From Streptomyces sp. cf386 (lineage in GTDB: Bacteria; Actinomycetota; Actinomycetes; Streptomycetales; Streptomycetaceae), in the NCBI RefSeq assembly GCF_900103585.1, contig NZ_FNHV01000006.1:372001-436000 (forward strand): a stretch of DNA of 64,000 nucleotides, in the 5' to 3' direction. The notes below the pieces were generated by a model. The model did no database searches and was not told the DNA's origin. It worked only from the letters and a program-made list of their open reading frames with translations. Shown here piece by piece: positions 8,970 to 18,408 of this stretch (its first letter is position 1; every line of letters begins with the position of its first letter). The position numbers and the translations under genes were made by a program.

Positions 8970-10022
8970 ATGACCGCCGACGCACCCTCCGCTCCGGCCG
9001 TCAAGGCCGCCGCGCCCGCGGTCCGGGGACCGCGGGCGCGCCTCAGCACGCGCTATCTGCGCTACGGCGCCGGCAAGGTGGGCGGCGCCGCCGTCTCCCT
9101 GCTCGCCGTCCTCGTCACCGGGTTCTTCCTGTTCCGGCTGATTCCCGGCGACCCCGTCAAGACCATGACGGGCGGCCGCCCCATCTCCGAGGAGCAACTC
9201 GCCGCCTATCGGCGGGAGTTCGGGCTCGATCTGCCGCTGTGGGAGCAGTTCACCGACTACTGCGGCAAGGCGCTCACCGGGGATCTCGGGACGTCGTACC
9301 AGTTCCGGGCGCCCGTCGTCGACAAGATCTCCGAGGCACTGCCCAACACCCTGCTGCTCACCGGCACCGCGTTCGTGCTGTACACCGTGCTCGGCATCGT
9401 GCTGGGCACCCGCTCGGCCTGGCGGCACGGAGGGCTCGGCGACCGCCTGAACACAGGTCTGGCCCTCACCCTCTACTCGATCCCGTCGTTCTGGCTGGGC
9501 CTGCTGCTGATCATCGTGTTCTCGGTGGGGATCGGCCCGATTCCCGGGCTGTTCCCGACCGGAGGCATGGAGTCCGGCGGTGAGGAGGGCTTCGCGTACG
9601 TCCTCGACGTCGCCCACCATCTGATCCTGCCCGTCGTCACGCTGGTCGCGGTCGAGTACGGCCAGACCCTGCTGGTGGCCCGCTCCGCGCTGCTGGACGA
9701 GATGGGCAGCGACTATCTGACGACCGCCCGCGCCAAGGGCCTCAGGGACGACCTGGTGCGGCGCCGGCATGCCGTGCCGAACGCGCTGCTGCCGACGGTG
9801 ACGCTGGTCTTCGTCAATCTGGGCCGGACGGTCGCGGGCGTGATCCTCGTCGAGACGGTCTTCTCCTGGCCGGGGCTCGGCGGGCTGTTCTACCAGGCGC
9901 TCAGCGTGCCCGATCTGCCGCTGGTGCAGGGCCTGTTCCTCTTCTTCGCAGCGGCGGTGATCGTCATGAACACCCTGGCCGACCTGGTCTATCCGCTGCT
10001 CGACCCTCGGGTGGGCCGATGA
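8970..10022 (+). CDS. Peptide ABC transporter permease (DppB/OppB type), system 2
   Basis: This 350-residue permease has an extra cytoplasmic N-terminus of about 30 residues before the conserved first helix (AAVSLLAVLVTGFFLFRLIPGDP). The ATPase-contact signature is TTARAKGLRDDLVRRRHAVPN near residues 250-270. Several membrane helices follow the DppB pattern. The GSIPSFW-like motif (YSIPSFWLGLLL) is typical of this subfamily. Its stop codon overlaps the next start as ATGA (10019-10022), indicating translational coupling with the second permease. Confidence 0.9.
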   Translation: MTADAPSAPAVKAAAPAVRGPRARLSTRYLRYGAGKVGGAAVSLLAVLVTGFFLFRLIPGDPVKTMTGGRPISEEQLAAYRREFGLDLPLWEQFTDYCGKALTGDLGTSYQFRAPVVDKISEALPNTLLLTGTAFVLYTVLGIVLGTRSAWRHGGLGDRLNTGLALTLYSIPSFWLGLLLIIVFSVGIGPIPGLFPTGGMESGGEEGFAYVLDVAHHLILPVVTLVAVEYGQTLLVARSALLDEMGSDYLTTARAKGLRDDLVRRRHAVPNALLPTVTLVFVNLGRTVAGVILVETVFSWPGLGGLFYQALSVPDLPLVQGLFLFFAAAVIVMNTLADLVYPLLDPRVGR

Positions 10023-10936
10023 CGACCGAGACGAAGACTCAGGCGGTCGGCCCGCGCGCGCTCGCCCGGCAGCGGCGGCGCCAGTCCGTCGTACGGTTCT
10101 GGAAGCAGTACCGCACCCACCGCGCCGGGCTGGTGGGACTGATCGCCCTCGCCCTGTTCGCGCTGCTCGCCCTGACCGCCCCGCTCACGATCGGCTCCGA
10201 CGTGGCCGGAGTGACCCGGGCGCCGGGGCAGCCGATGGAGAGCCCGAGCGGTGAGTTCCCGCTGGGGACCGACCGGTTCGGGCGTGATCTGCTGGGCCTG
10301 CTGGTGTGGGGCTCGCGGGTGTCGCTGCTGGTCGGGCTGCTCGCGGCGGCGCTGTCGGTGGCGATCGGCACGACGGTCGGGATCACCGCGGGGCACTTCA
10401 AGGGGGCGTACGCCACCGTGCTGATGCGGATCACCGACTGGTTCCTGGTGATGCCGACCCTGGTCCTCGCCATCGCGCTGGCCACCGTGCTGCCCCGCTC
10501 GCTGGGCACGGTCGTCCTGGCGATCGGCGTGACCTCCTGGCCGACCACGGCCCGGCTGGTGCGGGCGCAGACGCTGGCGGTGGAGTCACGGCCGTACATC
10601 GAACGCGCGAAGGCGCTGGGCGGCGGGCACTGGCATGTCATGTCCCGGCATGTGCTGCCCAATGTGATGCCGCTGGTGCTCGCCCAGACGACGCTGATGA
10701 TCTCGTCCTCCATCCTCGCCGAGGCGACCCTCGCCTTCCTGGGGCTGAGCGATCCGAACGTCGTGTCGTGGGGCGGGCTGCTCCAGGACGCGCGGGAGGC
10801 GGGGGCGGTCAGCTCCGGGAACTGGTGGTATCTGGTGCCGCCGGGCATCGCCATCGCGGTGGTGGCACTGGCGTTCACGCTGTGCGGGCGCGCGGTGGAG
10901 TCCGTGCTCAACCCCAGGCTGGGGGTGGGGCGTTGA
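10019..10936 (+). CDS. Peptide ABC transporter permease (DppC/OppC type), system 2
   Basis: A 305-residue permease with the OppC landmarks: a charged N-terminus, a first membrane helix at about residues 38-58, the periplasmic segment FPLGTDRFGRDLLGLLVWG, and the contact loop ERAKALGGGHWHVMSRHVLPN. The end of the protein is LNPRLGVGR. A partly diverged copy of the DNA encoding this tail is repeated just upstream of the ATPase gene (about 11089-11118), mirroring what is seen in system 1. Confidence 0.9.
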   Translation: MTTETKTQAVGPRALARQRRRQSVVRFWKQYRTHRAGLVGLIALALFALLALTAPLTIGSDVAGVTRAPGQPMESPSGEFPLGTDRFGRDLLGLLVWGSRVSLLVGLLAAALSVAIGTTVGITAGHFKGAYATVLMRITDWFLVMPTLVLAIALATVLPRSLGTVVLAIGVTSWPTTARLVRAQTLAVESRPYIERAKALGGGHWHVMSRHVLPNVMPLVLAQTTLMISSSILAEATLAFLGLSDPNVVSWGGLLQDAREAGAVSSGNWWYLVPPGIAIAVVALAFTLCGRAVESVLNPRLGVGR

Positions 10937-11118
10937 AGCCGCTCGCAGTCTGGGCCCGCGCGGCGACCTCCCGCGACGCAACAGCCGCCTCGCGGGAGGT
11001 CGCCTCCTCACCGCCCACACGCCGAAGCCCTGCCGACACCAGCGCAGGGCCGGTCCACCCGCCCCGCCGACCTGCCACGAAACCCGCCCTCAACCCCACA
11101 CCGGGGGTGACACCTTGA
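10907..11118 (+). repeat. Gap between permease and ATPase genes bounded by direct copies of the permease tail
   Basis: The permease tail at 10907-10936 (CTCAACCCC, then GGGGGTGGGGC and TTGA) recurs at about 11089-11118 (CTCAACCCC, then CGGGGGTGACACC and TTGA). In the same relative frame the copy would encode LNPTPGVTP-stop, against LNPRLGVGR-stop in the real gene. The 3' copy supplies the G-rich ribosome-binding site for the TTG start of the ATPase gene. The sequence between the copies holds the inverted repeat at 10962-11004. Confidence 0.6.
10962..11004. repeat. Perfect 15-bp inverted repeat inside the system 2 operon
   Basis: GGCGACCTCCCGCGA at 10962-10976 is exactly inverted at 10990-11004, with a 13-base loop. 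No T run follows, so it is a stable intercistronic hairpin and not a standard terminator. It may set the ratio of permease to ATPase mRNA. Confidence 0.7.
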
Positions 11119-12089
11119 GCCTCCTCGACGTAAGAGACCTCACGGTGACCTACGCCGGCGGAGCCGCCGCCGTGCGGGGTGTCGATCTGACGCTGGCGGC
11201 CGGGCAGAAGCTCGGCATCGCGGGTGAGTCGGGGTGCGGCAAGTCCACGCTCGCCCTCGCGCTGCTGCGGCTGCTGCCGGCCGGTACCCGGATCGGCGGG
11301 CAGGTCCTGCTGGACGGGGAGGACGTCCTCACCATGAAGTGGGGGCGGGTGCGGGCGGTGCGCTGGGCCGGGGCCTCCATCGTCTTCCAGGGCGCGATGC
11401 ACTCGCTGAACGCGGTCCACCGCGTCGGCGACCAGATCGCCGAGCCGATCCTGCTGCATGGGAGGGCGACCCCGGCGGGCGCGAAGAAGCGGGCCGGCGA
11501 GCTGCTGGAGCAGGTGGGGCTCCCCGCGGCACGGGCGTCGGCGTATCCGCACGAACTCTCCGGCGGCCAGCGTCAGCGCGTCATGATCGCCATGGCACTC
11601 GCCTGCGACCCCCGGCTGATCGTCGCCGACGAGCCGACCACCGCCCTGGACGTGATGATCCAGGCGCAGATCCTCCGCCTCATCGAACAGCTCGTCGCGG
11701 AGCAGGAGTTGGGCCTGATCGCGATCAGCCACGACCTGGCGGTCCTCGCCGACACCTGTGACCGGCTGGCGGTGATGTACGCGGGCCGTGTGGTCGAGGA
11801 GGGCCCGGCGCGCAAGGTCTACGAGGACGCCAGGCACCCCTACGGCAAGGCGCTCTCGGAGGCGTTCCCGAGGATCGGCGACCCGGCGTCGCGGTTCGCG
11901 CCGCGCGGCCTGCCGGGCGATCCGCCGGACCCGTCCGCCGTGCCGTCCGGGTGCGCCTTCCATCCGCGTTGTCCGGTCGTGCTGGAGTCCTGCGCGGTGG
12001 ACGACCAGGAGCTGTACGAGGCCGCCGAGGACCGGCGGGCGGCCTGCGTCCATGTACGGGCGGCACCGGCCGCGAGGAGCGGATCATGA
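11115..12089 (+). CDS. Peptide ABC transporter ATPase (DppD/OppD type), system 2
   Basis: A 324-residue ATPase with Walker A GESGCGKS at about residues 36-43, signature SGGQRQR near residue 152, and Walker B followed by ADEPTTALD. The C-terminal Cys motif CAFHPRCPVVLESC places it with peptide-transporter ATPases. The start appears to be TTG 11115, preceded by GGGGGTGA at 4-11 bases; no in-frame ATG or GTG nearby gives a better N-terminus. The stop overlaps the next start as ATGA at 12086-12089. Confidence 0.88.
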   Translation: MSLLDVRDLTVTYAGGAAAVRGVDLTLAAGQKLGIAGESGCGKSTLALALLRLLPAGTRIGGQVLLDGEDVLTMKWGRVRAVRWAGASIVFQGAMHSLNAVHRVGDQIAEPILLHGRATPAGAKKRAGELLEQVGLPAARASAYPHELSGGQRQRVMIAMALACDPRLIVADEPTTALDVMIQAQILRLIEQLVAEQELGLIAISHDLAVLADTCDRLAVMYAGRVVEEGPARKVYEDARHPYGKALSEAFPRIGDPASRFAPRGLPGDPPDPSAVPSGCAFHPRCPVVLESCAVDDQELYEAAEDRRAACVHVRAAPAARSGS

Positions 12090-13063
12090 CCCTCTTGAGC
12101 GCACAGGGCCTGCACGTCACCTATCCCGGCCGGCACGGCGCCCCGCCCGCCCGCGCGGTGGACGGTGTCGAACTCGACATCGGCGCCGGGGAGATCGTGG
12201 CGCTGGTCGGCGAGTCCGGTTGCGGCAAGACGACGCTGGCCCGCGCCCTGCTCGGCCTGGAGCCGCCGACCGAGGGGCGGGTCGTCTTCGACGGCGAGCC
12301 ACTGCGGTACTCCTCGCGGGCCCTGAAGGCGTACCGGCGGCGCGTCCAGCTGGTCCTCCAGGACCCGACGGGATCGCTGAACCCACGACACACGGTGTAC
12401 GACGCGGTGGCGGAGGGCCTGCGGATCCACGGCCACGGCGGCGACGAGCGTGCGGCGGTGGCCGGGGCGCTGTCCCGGGCCGGACTGCGGCCCCCGGAGC
12501 GCTTCTTCCTGCGCTATCCGCACGAACTCTCCGGCGGTCAGCGCCAACGCGTGGTCATCGCGGGCGCGTTGGTCCTCGAACCCGAACTCCTCGTCGCCGA
12601 CGAGCCGGTGGCCTCCCTGGACGCCTCCGTACGCGGCGAGATCCTCGCCCTGCTGCTGCGGCTGCGCACCGATCTCGGTCTGTCGGCGCTGGTGGTGACG
12701 CACGACCTGGGGCTGGCGTGGAACATCGCGGACCGGGTGGCGGTGATGTACCTGGGCCGGATCGTGGAGACGGGGGACGTGGAGCAGGTGCTCACGGCGC
12801 CCCGACACCCGTACACCCAGGCCCTGTTGTCGGTCCTGCCGGAGGCTCCCGGCGATCCGGTGGTCCTGACCGGCGAGCCTCCGGACCCGACCCGCATCCC
12901 CTCCGGATGCCGTTTCCACGCCCGCTGTCAGGTGCTGGCGAGCGGGGAGGCGGAACGGGCGGGAGTGGCGGACGCCTGCCGGGACGAGGATCCGGAGGTG
13001 CTCGGCGGGGATGCGCAGGCGCAGGTGGCGTGTCACTGGGCGCGGTCGCGGATCACCGCCTGA
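12086..13063 (+). CDS. Peptide ABC transporter ATPase (DppF/OppF type), system 2
   Basis: A 325-residue ATPase. The frame stays open upstream, but ATG 12086 is the best start: GAGGAG lies 7 bases before it, it overlaps the previous stop as ATGA, and the protein then begins right at the nucleotide-binding fold. Walker A is GESGCGKT, the signature is SGGQRQR, and Walker B is followed by ADEPVASLD. The C-terminal pattern CRFHARCQ matches DppF/OppF proteins. It completes the plus-strand operon; a strong hairpin follows 40 bases later. Confidence 0.9.
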   Translation: MTLLSAQGLHVTYPGRHGAPPARAVDGVELDIGAGEIVALVGESGCGKTTLARALLGLEPPTEGRVVFDGEPLRYSSRALKAYRRRVQLVLQDPTGSLNPRHTVYDAVAEGLRIHGHGGDERAAVAGALSRAGLRPPERFFLRYPHELSGGQRQRVVIAGALVLEPELLVADEPVASLDASVRGEILALLLRLRTDLGLSALVVTHDLGLAWNIADRVAVMYLGRIVETGDVEQVLTAPRHPYTQALLSVLPEAPGDPVVLTGEPPDPTRIPSGCRFHARCQVLASGEAERAGVADACRDEDPEVLGGDAQAQVACHWARSRITA

Positions 13064-13102
13064 CGCCCACGTACACACACGAATACGAATACGAATACGA
13101 AA

Positions 13103-13138
13103 GACCGGGTGCGGGAGAGTCGACTCCCGCACCCGGTC
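13103..13138. terminator. Bidirectional stem-loop between convergent transporter operons
   Basis: A perfect 15-bp stem (13103-13117 and 13124-13138, core GACCGGGTGCGGGAG) with a 6-base loop lies between the ends of system 2 and bldKE. Immediately before it, at 13079-13101, the hexamer ACGAAT/GAATAC is repeated about three times. Confidence 0.88.
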
Positions 13139-13156
13139 CCATGGCGATTCCGTCGG

Positions 13157-14302
<1,146 letters not shown>

Positions 14303-14327
14303 GGTGATGCCCCAGTCCCGGTTTGGC

Positions 14328-15389
14328 TCAGCCCAGCCGGGGCTGAATCGTCTCGATGAACAGCTGCTGCCGCTGGTCCCCCGTCAGGTGACACGCGGCG
14401 GCTCGCCCTGGGGCGAGCGGCGGCCGCTCACTGGAGCAACGGCCTCCAGGAACCTCTTCGGTGAAGCCGCACCGCGGGTGGAAGGCACAGCCCGAGGGCG
14501 GGTTGAGCAGCGAGGGAGGCGATCCGGGGATCGGCACCAGCGGCTCGTCGACATCGGACGTGAGCCTCGGCATCGACCCCAACAGGCCCCAGGTGTACGG
14601 GTGCTGAGGCGCCTTGAGCACCTCGCGCACCGTGCCCCGCTCGACCGCGCGGCCCGCGTACATCACGAGGATGTCGTCGGCCATGTTGGCGACCACGCCG
14701 AGGTCGTGGGTGATCATGATGATGGCGGAGCCGAACTCCTGCTGCAGGTCCTTGAGCAGGTCGAGGATCTGCGCCTGCACCGTCACGTCGAGCGCCGTGG
14801 TGGGCTCGTCGGCGATGAGCAGGTCCGGGTCGCAGGCGAGCGCCATCGCGATCATGGCGCGCTGCCGCATACCGCCGGAGAACTGGTGCGGGTAGTCGTC
14901 GACCCGCTGCTGCGGATGCGGGATGCCCACCTTCTCCAGCAGGTCGATGGCGCGCACCCGGGCGTCCCGCTTGGAGGCCCCGGTGTGCTTCATGAACGGC
15001 TCACCGATCTGGCGGCCGACCGTGTAGTACGGCGACAGCGCGGTCAGCGCGTCCTGGAAGATCATCGCCATCTTCTTGCCGCGCAGCGTCTCCAGCTGCT
15101 TCTCGCCGGCGTCGGTCAGCTCCTGACCGTCCAGCGTGATCGACCCGTCGATGGCGGTGTTCTTGCGGTTGTGCAGGCCGAGAACGGCGAGGTTGGTCAC
15201 CGACTTGCCGGAGCCGGACTCACCGACGATGCCGAGGGTCTTGCCGCGCTCCAGGTCGAAGGAGAGCCCGTCCACCGCCTTGACGACGCCGTCCTCGGTG
15301 GAGAAGTGGACCTTGAGGTCACGTACCGAGAGAAAGGCCCGCTCCGCGGCGGTGGCCGCGGCCTCTTCGGGCTTGGTCTGAGTGGTCAC
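14328..15389 (-). CDS. bldKD: Oligopeptide ABC transporter ATPase BldKD
   Basis: A 353-residue OppD-type ATPase. GTG 15389 is the start; AGGAGAACCACC directly precedes it. Walker A is GESGSGKS, the signature is SGGMRQR, and Walker B is followed by ADEPTTALD. The C-terminal region has the Cys pattern CAFHPRCGF, then a second Cys in an insert (GGRCSSERPP) not seen in the other two OppD-type proteins here. It forms the ATPase pair with BldKE. The gene starts 10 bases after bldKC ends. Confidence 0.75.
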   Translation of the reverse strand: MTTQTKPEEAAATAAERAFLSVRDLKVHFSTEDGVVKAVDGLSFDLERGKTLGIVGESGSGKSVTNLAVLGLHNRKNTAIDGSITLDGQELTDAGEKQLETLRGKKMAMIFQDALTALSPYYTVGRQIGEPFMKHTGASKRDARVRAIDLLEKVGIPHPQQRVDDYPHQFSGGMRQRAMIAMALACDPDLLIADEPTTALDVTVQAQILDLLKDLQQEFGSAIIMITHDLGVVANMADDILVMYAGRAVERGTVREVLKAPQHPYTWGLLGSMPRLTSDVDEPLVPIPGSPPSLLNPPSGCAFHPRCGFTEEVPGGRCSSERPPLAPGRAAACHLTGDQRQQLFIETIQPRLG

Positions 15390-15399
15390 GGTGGTTCTC

Positions 15400-16377
15400 C
15401 TAGGACAGCCGCACGCGCGGGTCGATGACGGCGTACAGGGCGTCCACGATCAGGTTGAAGACGATGATGAGCGCGGCGCTGATCAGCATGACGCCCATGA
15501 GCATCGGCAGGTCCTTGTTGACGACGGATTCCAACGCGAGTCGGCCGAGACCGGCCAGACCGAACGTCAGCTCCGTCACCATGCCGCCCGCCAGCAGGGA
15601 GGACAGGTCGATGCCGAGGATGGTGACGATGGGGATGAGGGAGCCGCGCCAGGCGTAGCGGAAGAAGACGAAGTTGCTCGACATGCCCTTGGCGCGGGCC
15701 GCCTTCACATGCTCTTCCTGCAGCTGCTCGATCATCGAGGAGCGGGCCATACGTGTGTAGTTGGCGGTGAAGATGGTCGCCATGACGACCCAGGGGATCA
15801 ACAGGCCCATGAACCAGCCGCCGAGGTCCTCGCTGATCGGCACGTACTTCGGCTTGTCGAGCCAGCCGGTGCTGTAGACCAGGCCGAGCAGCACGAGCGG
15901 GCCGAGGAAGTAGATCTGCATGGAGCTGATGACCAGCGAACCCGAGCTGAACACCTTGTCCAGCCAGGTGCCGCGGTACTTGGCGGCCAGCAGACCGGCG
16001 CCGAGGCCGAGCGTGAGGAAGACCAGCAGGCTGCCTGCGGTCAGCGAGATGGTCAGCGGGAAGCGGTCGAGGATCGTGTCCCAGACGTTCTGGTTGTTGG
16101 CGAACGAGACACCGAAGCAGGGGGCGTCGCAGTGGCCGACGGCGAAGTCCCGGCCGACGAATATGCCGACGAGGAAGTTCCAGTACTGAACGGGGACCGG
16201 CGAGTCGAGGCCGAGGTTCTTGTGGATGATCGCCAGCGCGTCCGGAGTGCAGTTCTTGCCACAGGCCAGCAGGGCCGGGTCCTGCGGAATGGCGAAGAAC
16301 ATGAAGAACGTGAACGCACTGATCAACAGCAAAATCAGCGCCGCGCCGAACGTCCGGCGAACGAGGAATTGAAGCAT
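15400..16377 (-). CDS. bldKC: Oligopeptide ABC transporter permease BldKC
   Basis: A 325-residue OppB-type permease: first helix FLVRRTFGAALILLLISAF, six predicted membrane segments, and the ATPase-contact loop AARAKGMSSNFVFFRYAWRG. The large periplasmic loop has two Cys pairs (LLACGKNCTP and GHCDAPCFGVSF), which may form disulfides. It lies downstream of the binding-protein gene and is separated from it by a perfect stem-loop (16438-16471). Confidence 0.75.
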   Translation of the reverse strand: MLQFLVRRTFGAALILLLISAFTFFMFFAIPQDPALLACGKNCTPDALAIIHKNLGLDSPVPVQYWNFLVGIFVGRDFAVGHCDAPCFGVSFANNQNVWDTILDRFPLTISLTAGSLLVFLTLGLGAGLLAAKYRGTWLDKVFSSGSLVISSMQIYFLGPLVLLGLVYSTGWLDKPKYVPISEDLGGWFMGLLIPWVVMATIFTANYTRMARSSMIEQLQEEHVKAARAKGMSSNFVFFRYAWRGSLIPIVTILGIDLSSLLAGGMVTELTFGLAGLGRLALESVVNKDLPMLMGVMLISAALIIVFNLIVDALYAVIDPRVRLS

Positions 16378-16437
16378 GGCAGGCAGCTGCTCTCAGGACG
16401 GCGGCAGTCGATGGGAAAGTCTGGGGGAACCGGGCCC

Positions 16438-16471
16438 CGGTGGTGGGCGCTCCGCCACGCGCCCACCACCG
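16438..16471 (-). promoter_or_regulatory. Intercistronic stem-loop after the bldKB binding-protein gene
   Basis: A perfect 13-bp inverted repeat (16438-16450 and 16459-16471, CGGTGGTGGGCGC) with an 8-base loop starts 17 bases after the bldKB stop. No T run follows. Hairpins in this place often protect the binding-protein mRNA or partly terminate transcription, giving excess binding protein over permease. That role is inferred. Confidence 0.8.
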
Positions 16472-16488
16472 ATTGCCGACGAAGCGGG

Positions 16489-18288
16489 TTACTTCTTCAG
16501 GAAGACCCGGGTGACGTCCACGTAGCTCGAGTCCGAGCTGTAGCGGATGCCGCCGATGTTCGAACCGAAGATCTGGAAGACCTTGGTGTAGTAGATCGGG
16601 GCGGCCGGGTTGACCTTCTCGGTGATGTACTTGTTGAGCGCGTCCCACGCCTTGGTGGCCTGGGCGGTGTCCGTGATCTTCACGATGCGGGCGATCTCGG
16701 AGTTGACGTGCTCGTCATTGATGTGCGAGTAGTTCGACGCGCCGTCCTGGATGGTCGTGCCGTCGTACAGCGGCGGGAAGACCGTGGACGCGGACGGCCA
16801 GTCCTGGCCCCAACCGGTCATGTACAGGTCGTAGCCGTTCTTGACCTTGCCGACCTGCTCGTACCAGGTGGCGGAGTCGATCTCCTTCTTCTGGATGTCG
16901 AGGCCGATCTTCTCCAGCGCGTCGGCGATCAGGACGGCCTGCTGCTGACGGACCGGCGTGTTGCCGTAGGCGTAGACGAGCTTCTTGCCCTTGAAGCCGC
17001 CTTCCTCGATCAGCTTCTTGGCGGCCTCGATGTCACCGTTGGGCTTCTTGGCCCGGTTGAACGGGTCGTACTTCTCGTCGTAGCCCGGAGTGGTCGGCGA
17101 CATCAGCGAGTTGGCGGTCTCACCGCCGTAGGCACCACCGTCGGCCTTGAAGACCGAGGAGGCCGGCAGCGCCAGCGTGATGGCGTCACGGAGCTTCTTG
17201 TCCTTGACGCGGTCCAGGTTGAAGTTGAGCTGCCACACGTAGGGTGCGTAGCCCTCGATGGTGCGCTTCCCCATGACGCTCTTGTCGCCCACGACGGCCT
17301 GCAGCTGCGTGGTGGCGACCTGACCCGTGAACATCATCGCGTTCTTGGCGTCGCCCTGGTCGGCGAGGAGGGTCTTGGTCTGGTCCTCGTCGTCGTGGTT
17401 CATCTCGATGTTGAAGCCGTCGACGTACTGGTGGCGCACCGAGTCGGACTTCGGGTCCCACTGGGTGTTCTTGACGAGCTTCATCGACTTGCCCGGCTTG
17501 AAGTCGGCGATCTTGTACGGGCCCGACGAGACCGGGTCGTTGTCGTACTTCTCCTTGGTGTCCGTCTCCTCCGGGACGAGGCTGTAACCGGGCATGGTCA
17601 GCATCTGCGGAAGGTCGGGCTGCGCGTCCTTGAAGTGGAAGACGACCGTCTTGTCGTCCGGCGTCTCCAGGACGCTGTCCGGCAGGTGCTTGCCCTTGTC
17701 CGGACCCGCGTAGGCGTCACGGTAGGTGGTGCCGGCACCGGACAGCCACTGCTGCAGGTACGTCGGGCCGTCGGTGATGTAGGTCGCGTACAGGCGCTCG
17801 ACCGTGTGGCGGATGTCCGCCGAGTTGATCGGGTTGCCGTTCTCGTCCTTCAGGCCGGACTTCAGGGTGTAGGTCCAGGTCTTGCCGCCGTCGGAGACCT
17901 TGCCCGCGTCGGTGGCGAGGTCGCCCACGACGGTCAGGTTGCCCTGGTCGTCCTCGGAGTACTGGGTCAGACCGCGGTAGATGAGGCGGCTGAGCAGCTT
18001 TCCGTCCGAGACGTAGATCTGGCCCGGGTCCAGGTGGGAGAAGTCCGCCTCCTGGTAGACGGTCGCGGTGCCGCCCGCCTTGGCACCGGGGACCTCGGCA
18101 GCGGGGCCGGTGGACGCCTTCGCATCGCCGATCTGCACCGGCTTGGACTGCGACTTGGCGTCCTCCTTGCTCTTGCTGTTGTCCTTCGCCGAGCTGCCGC
18201 TGCCGCCACCGCAGGCGGTGAGGGTCAGGGCTCCGGCGGCCACCGCGACTAGCGCAGCTGTGGTCGTGCGGTTACGGAAGATGCTCAT
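16489..18288 (-). CDS. bldKB: Oligopeptide-binding lipoprotein BldKB
   Basis: A 599-residue SBP_bac_5 lipoprotein. I chose ATG 18288 because it begins a lipoprotein signal peptide (MSIFRNRTTTAALVAVAAGA, then LTLTAC as lipobox); the frame is open further upstream, but that stretch is not signal-like. A Ser/Lys/Asp-rich linker follows the Cys. The family region EADFSHLDPGQIYVSD, the GPYKI segment and the C-terminal lobe are intact. Length and position (second gene, between two permease genes) fit BldKB, the receptor component that captures the peptide signal outside the cell. Confidence 0.78.
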   Translation of the reverse strand: MSIFRNRTTTAALVAVAAGALTLTACGGGSGSSAKDNSKSKEDAKSQSKPVQIGDAKASTGPAAEVPGAKAGGTATVYQEADFSHLDPGQIYVSDGKLLSRLIYRGLTQYSEDDQGNLTVVGDLATDAGKVSDGGKTWTYTLKSGLKDENGNPINSADIRHTVERLYATYITDGPTYLQQWLSGAGTTYRDAYAGPDKGKHLPDSVLETPDDKTVVFHFKDAQPDLPQMLTMPGYSLVPEETDTKEKYDNDPVSSGPYKIADFKPGKSMKLVKNTQWDPKSDSVRHQYVDGFNIEMNHDDEDQTKTLLADQGDAKNAMMFTGQVATTQLQAVVGDKSVMGKRTIEGYAPYVWQLNFNLDRVKDKKLRDAITLALPASSVFKADGGAYGGETANSLMSPTTPGYDEKYDPFNRAKKPNGDIEAAKKLIEEGGFKGKKLVYAYGNTPVRQQQAVLIADALEKIGLDIQKKEIDSATWYEQVGKVKNGYDLYMTGWGQDWPSASTVFPPLYDGTTIQDGASNYSHINDEHVNSEIARIVKITDTAQATKAWDALNKYITEKVNPAAPIYYTKVFQIFGSNIGGIRYSSDSSYVDVTRVFLKK

Positions 18289-18408
18289 GGAGTGGAATCC
18301 ACCTGCCTGTGAGTTGTGAGCACTGCTGGTAGCTGGCCGGAGCCGGGCCGTGGGGACCGAAGCCGACGTGGGCAAGAGGCCGTGGCCTGCCCGTGAGTGG
18401 GGGGACCC

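Noticed and set aside
7293..9770. Very long open frame on the minus strand opposite the system 2 binding-protein and permease genes
   Set aside because: It is the antisense shadow of well-recognised genes at high GC; the translation is low-complexity Asp/Arg/Val text with no domain.
15382..18252. Open frame of over 900 codons on the plus strand across bldKB-bldKC
   Set aside because: Antisense of clear transporter genes, with biased composition and no recognisable motifs.
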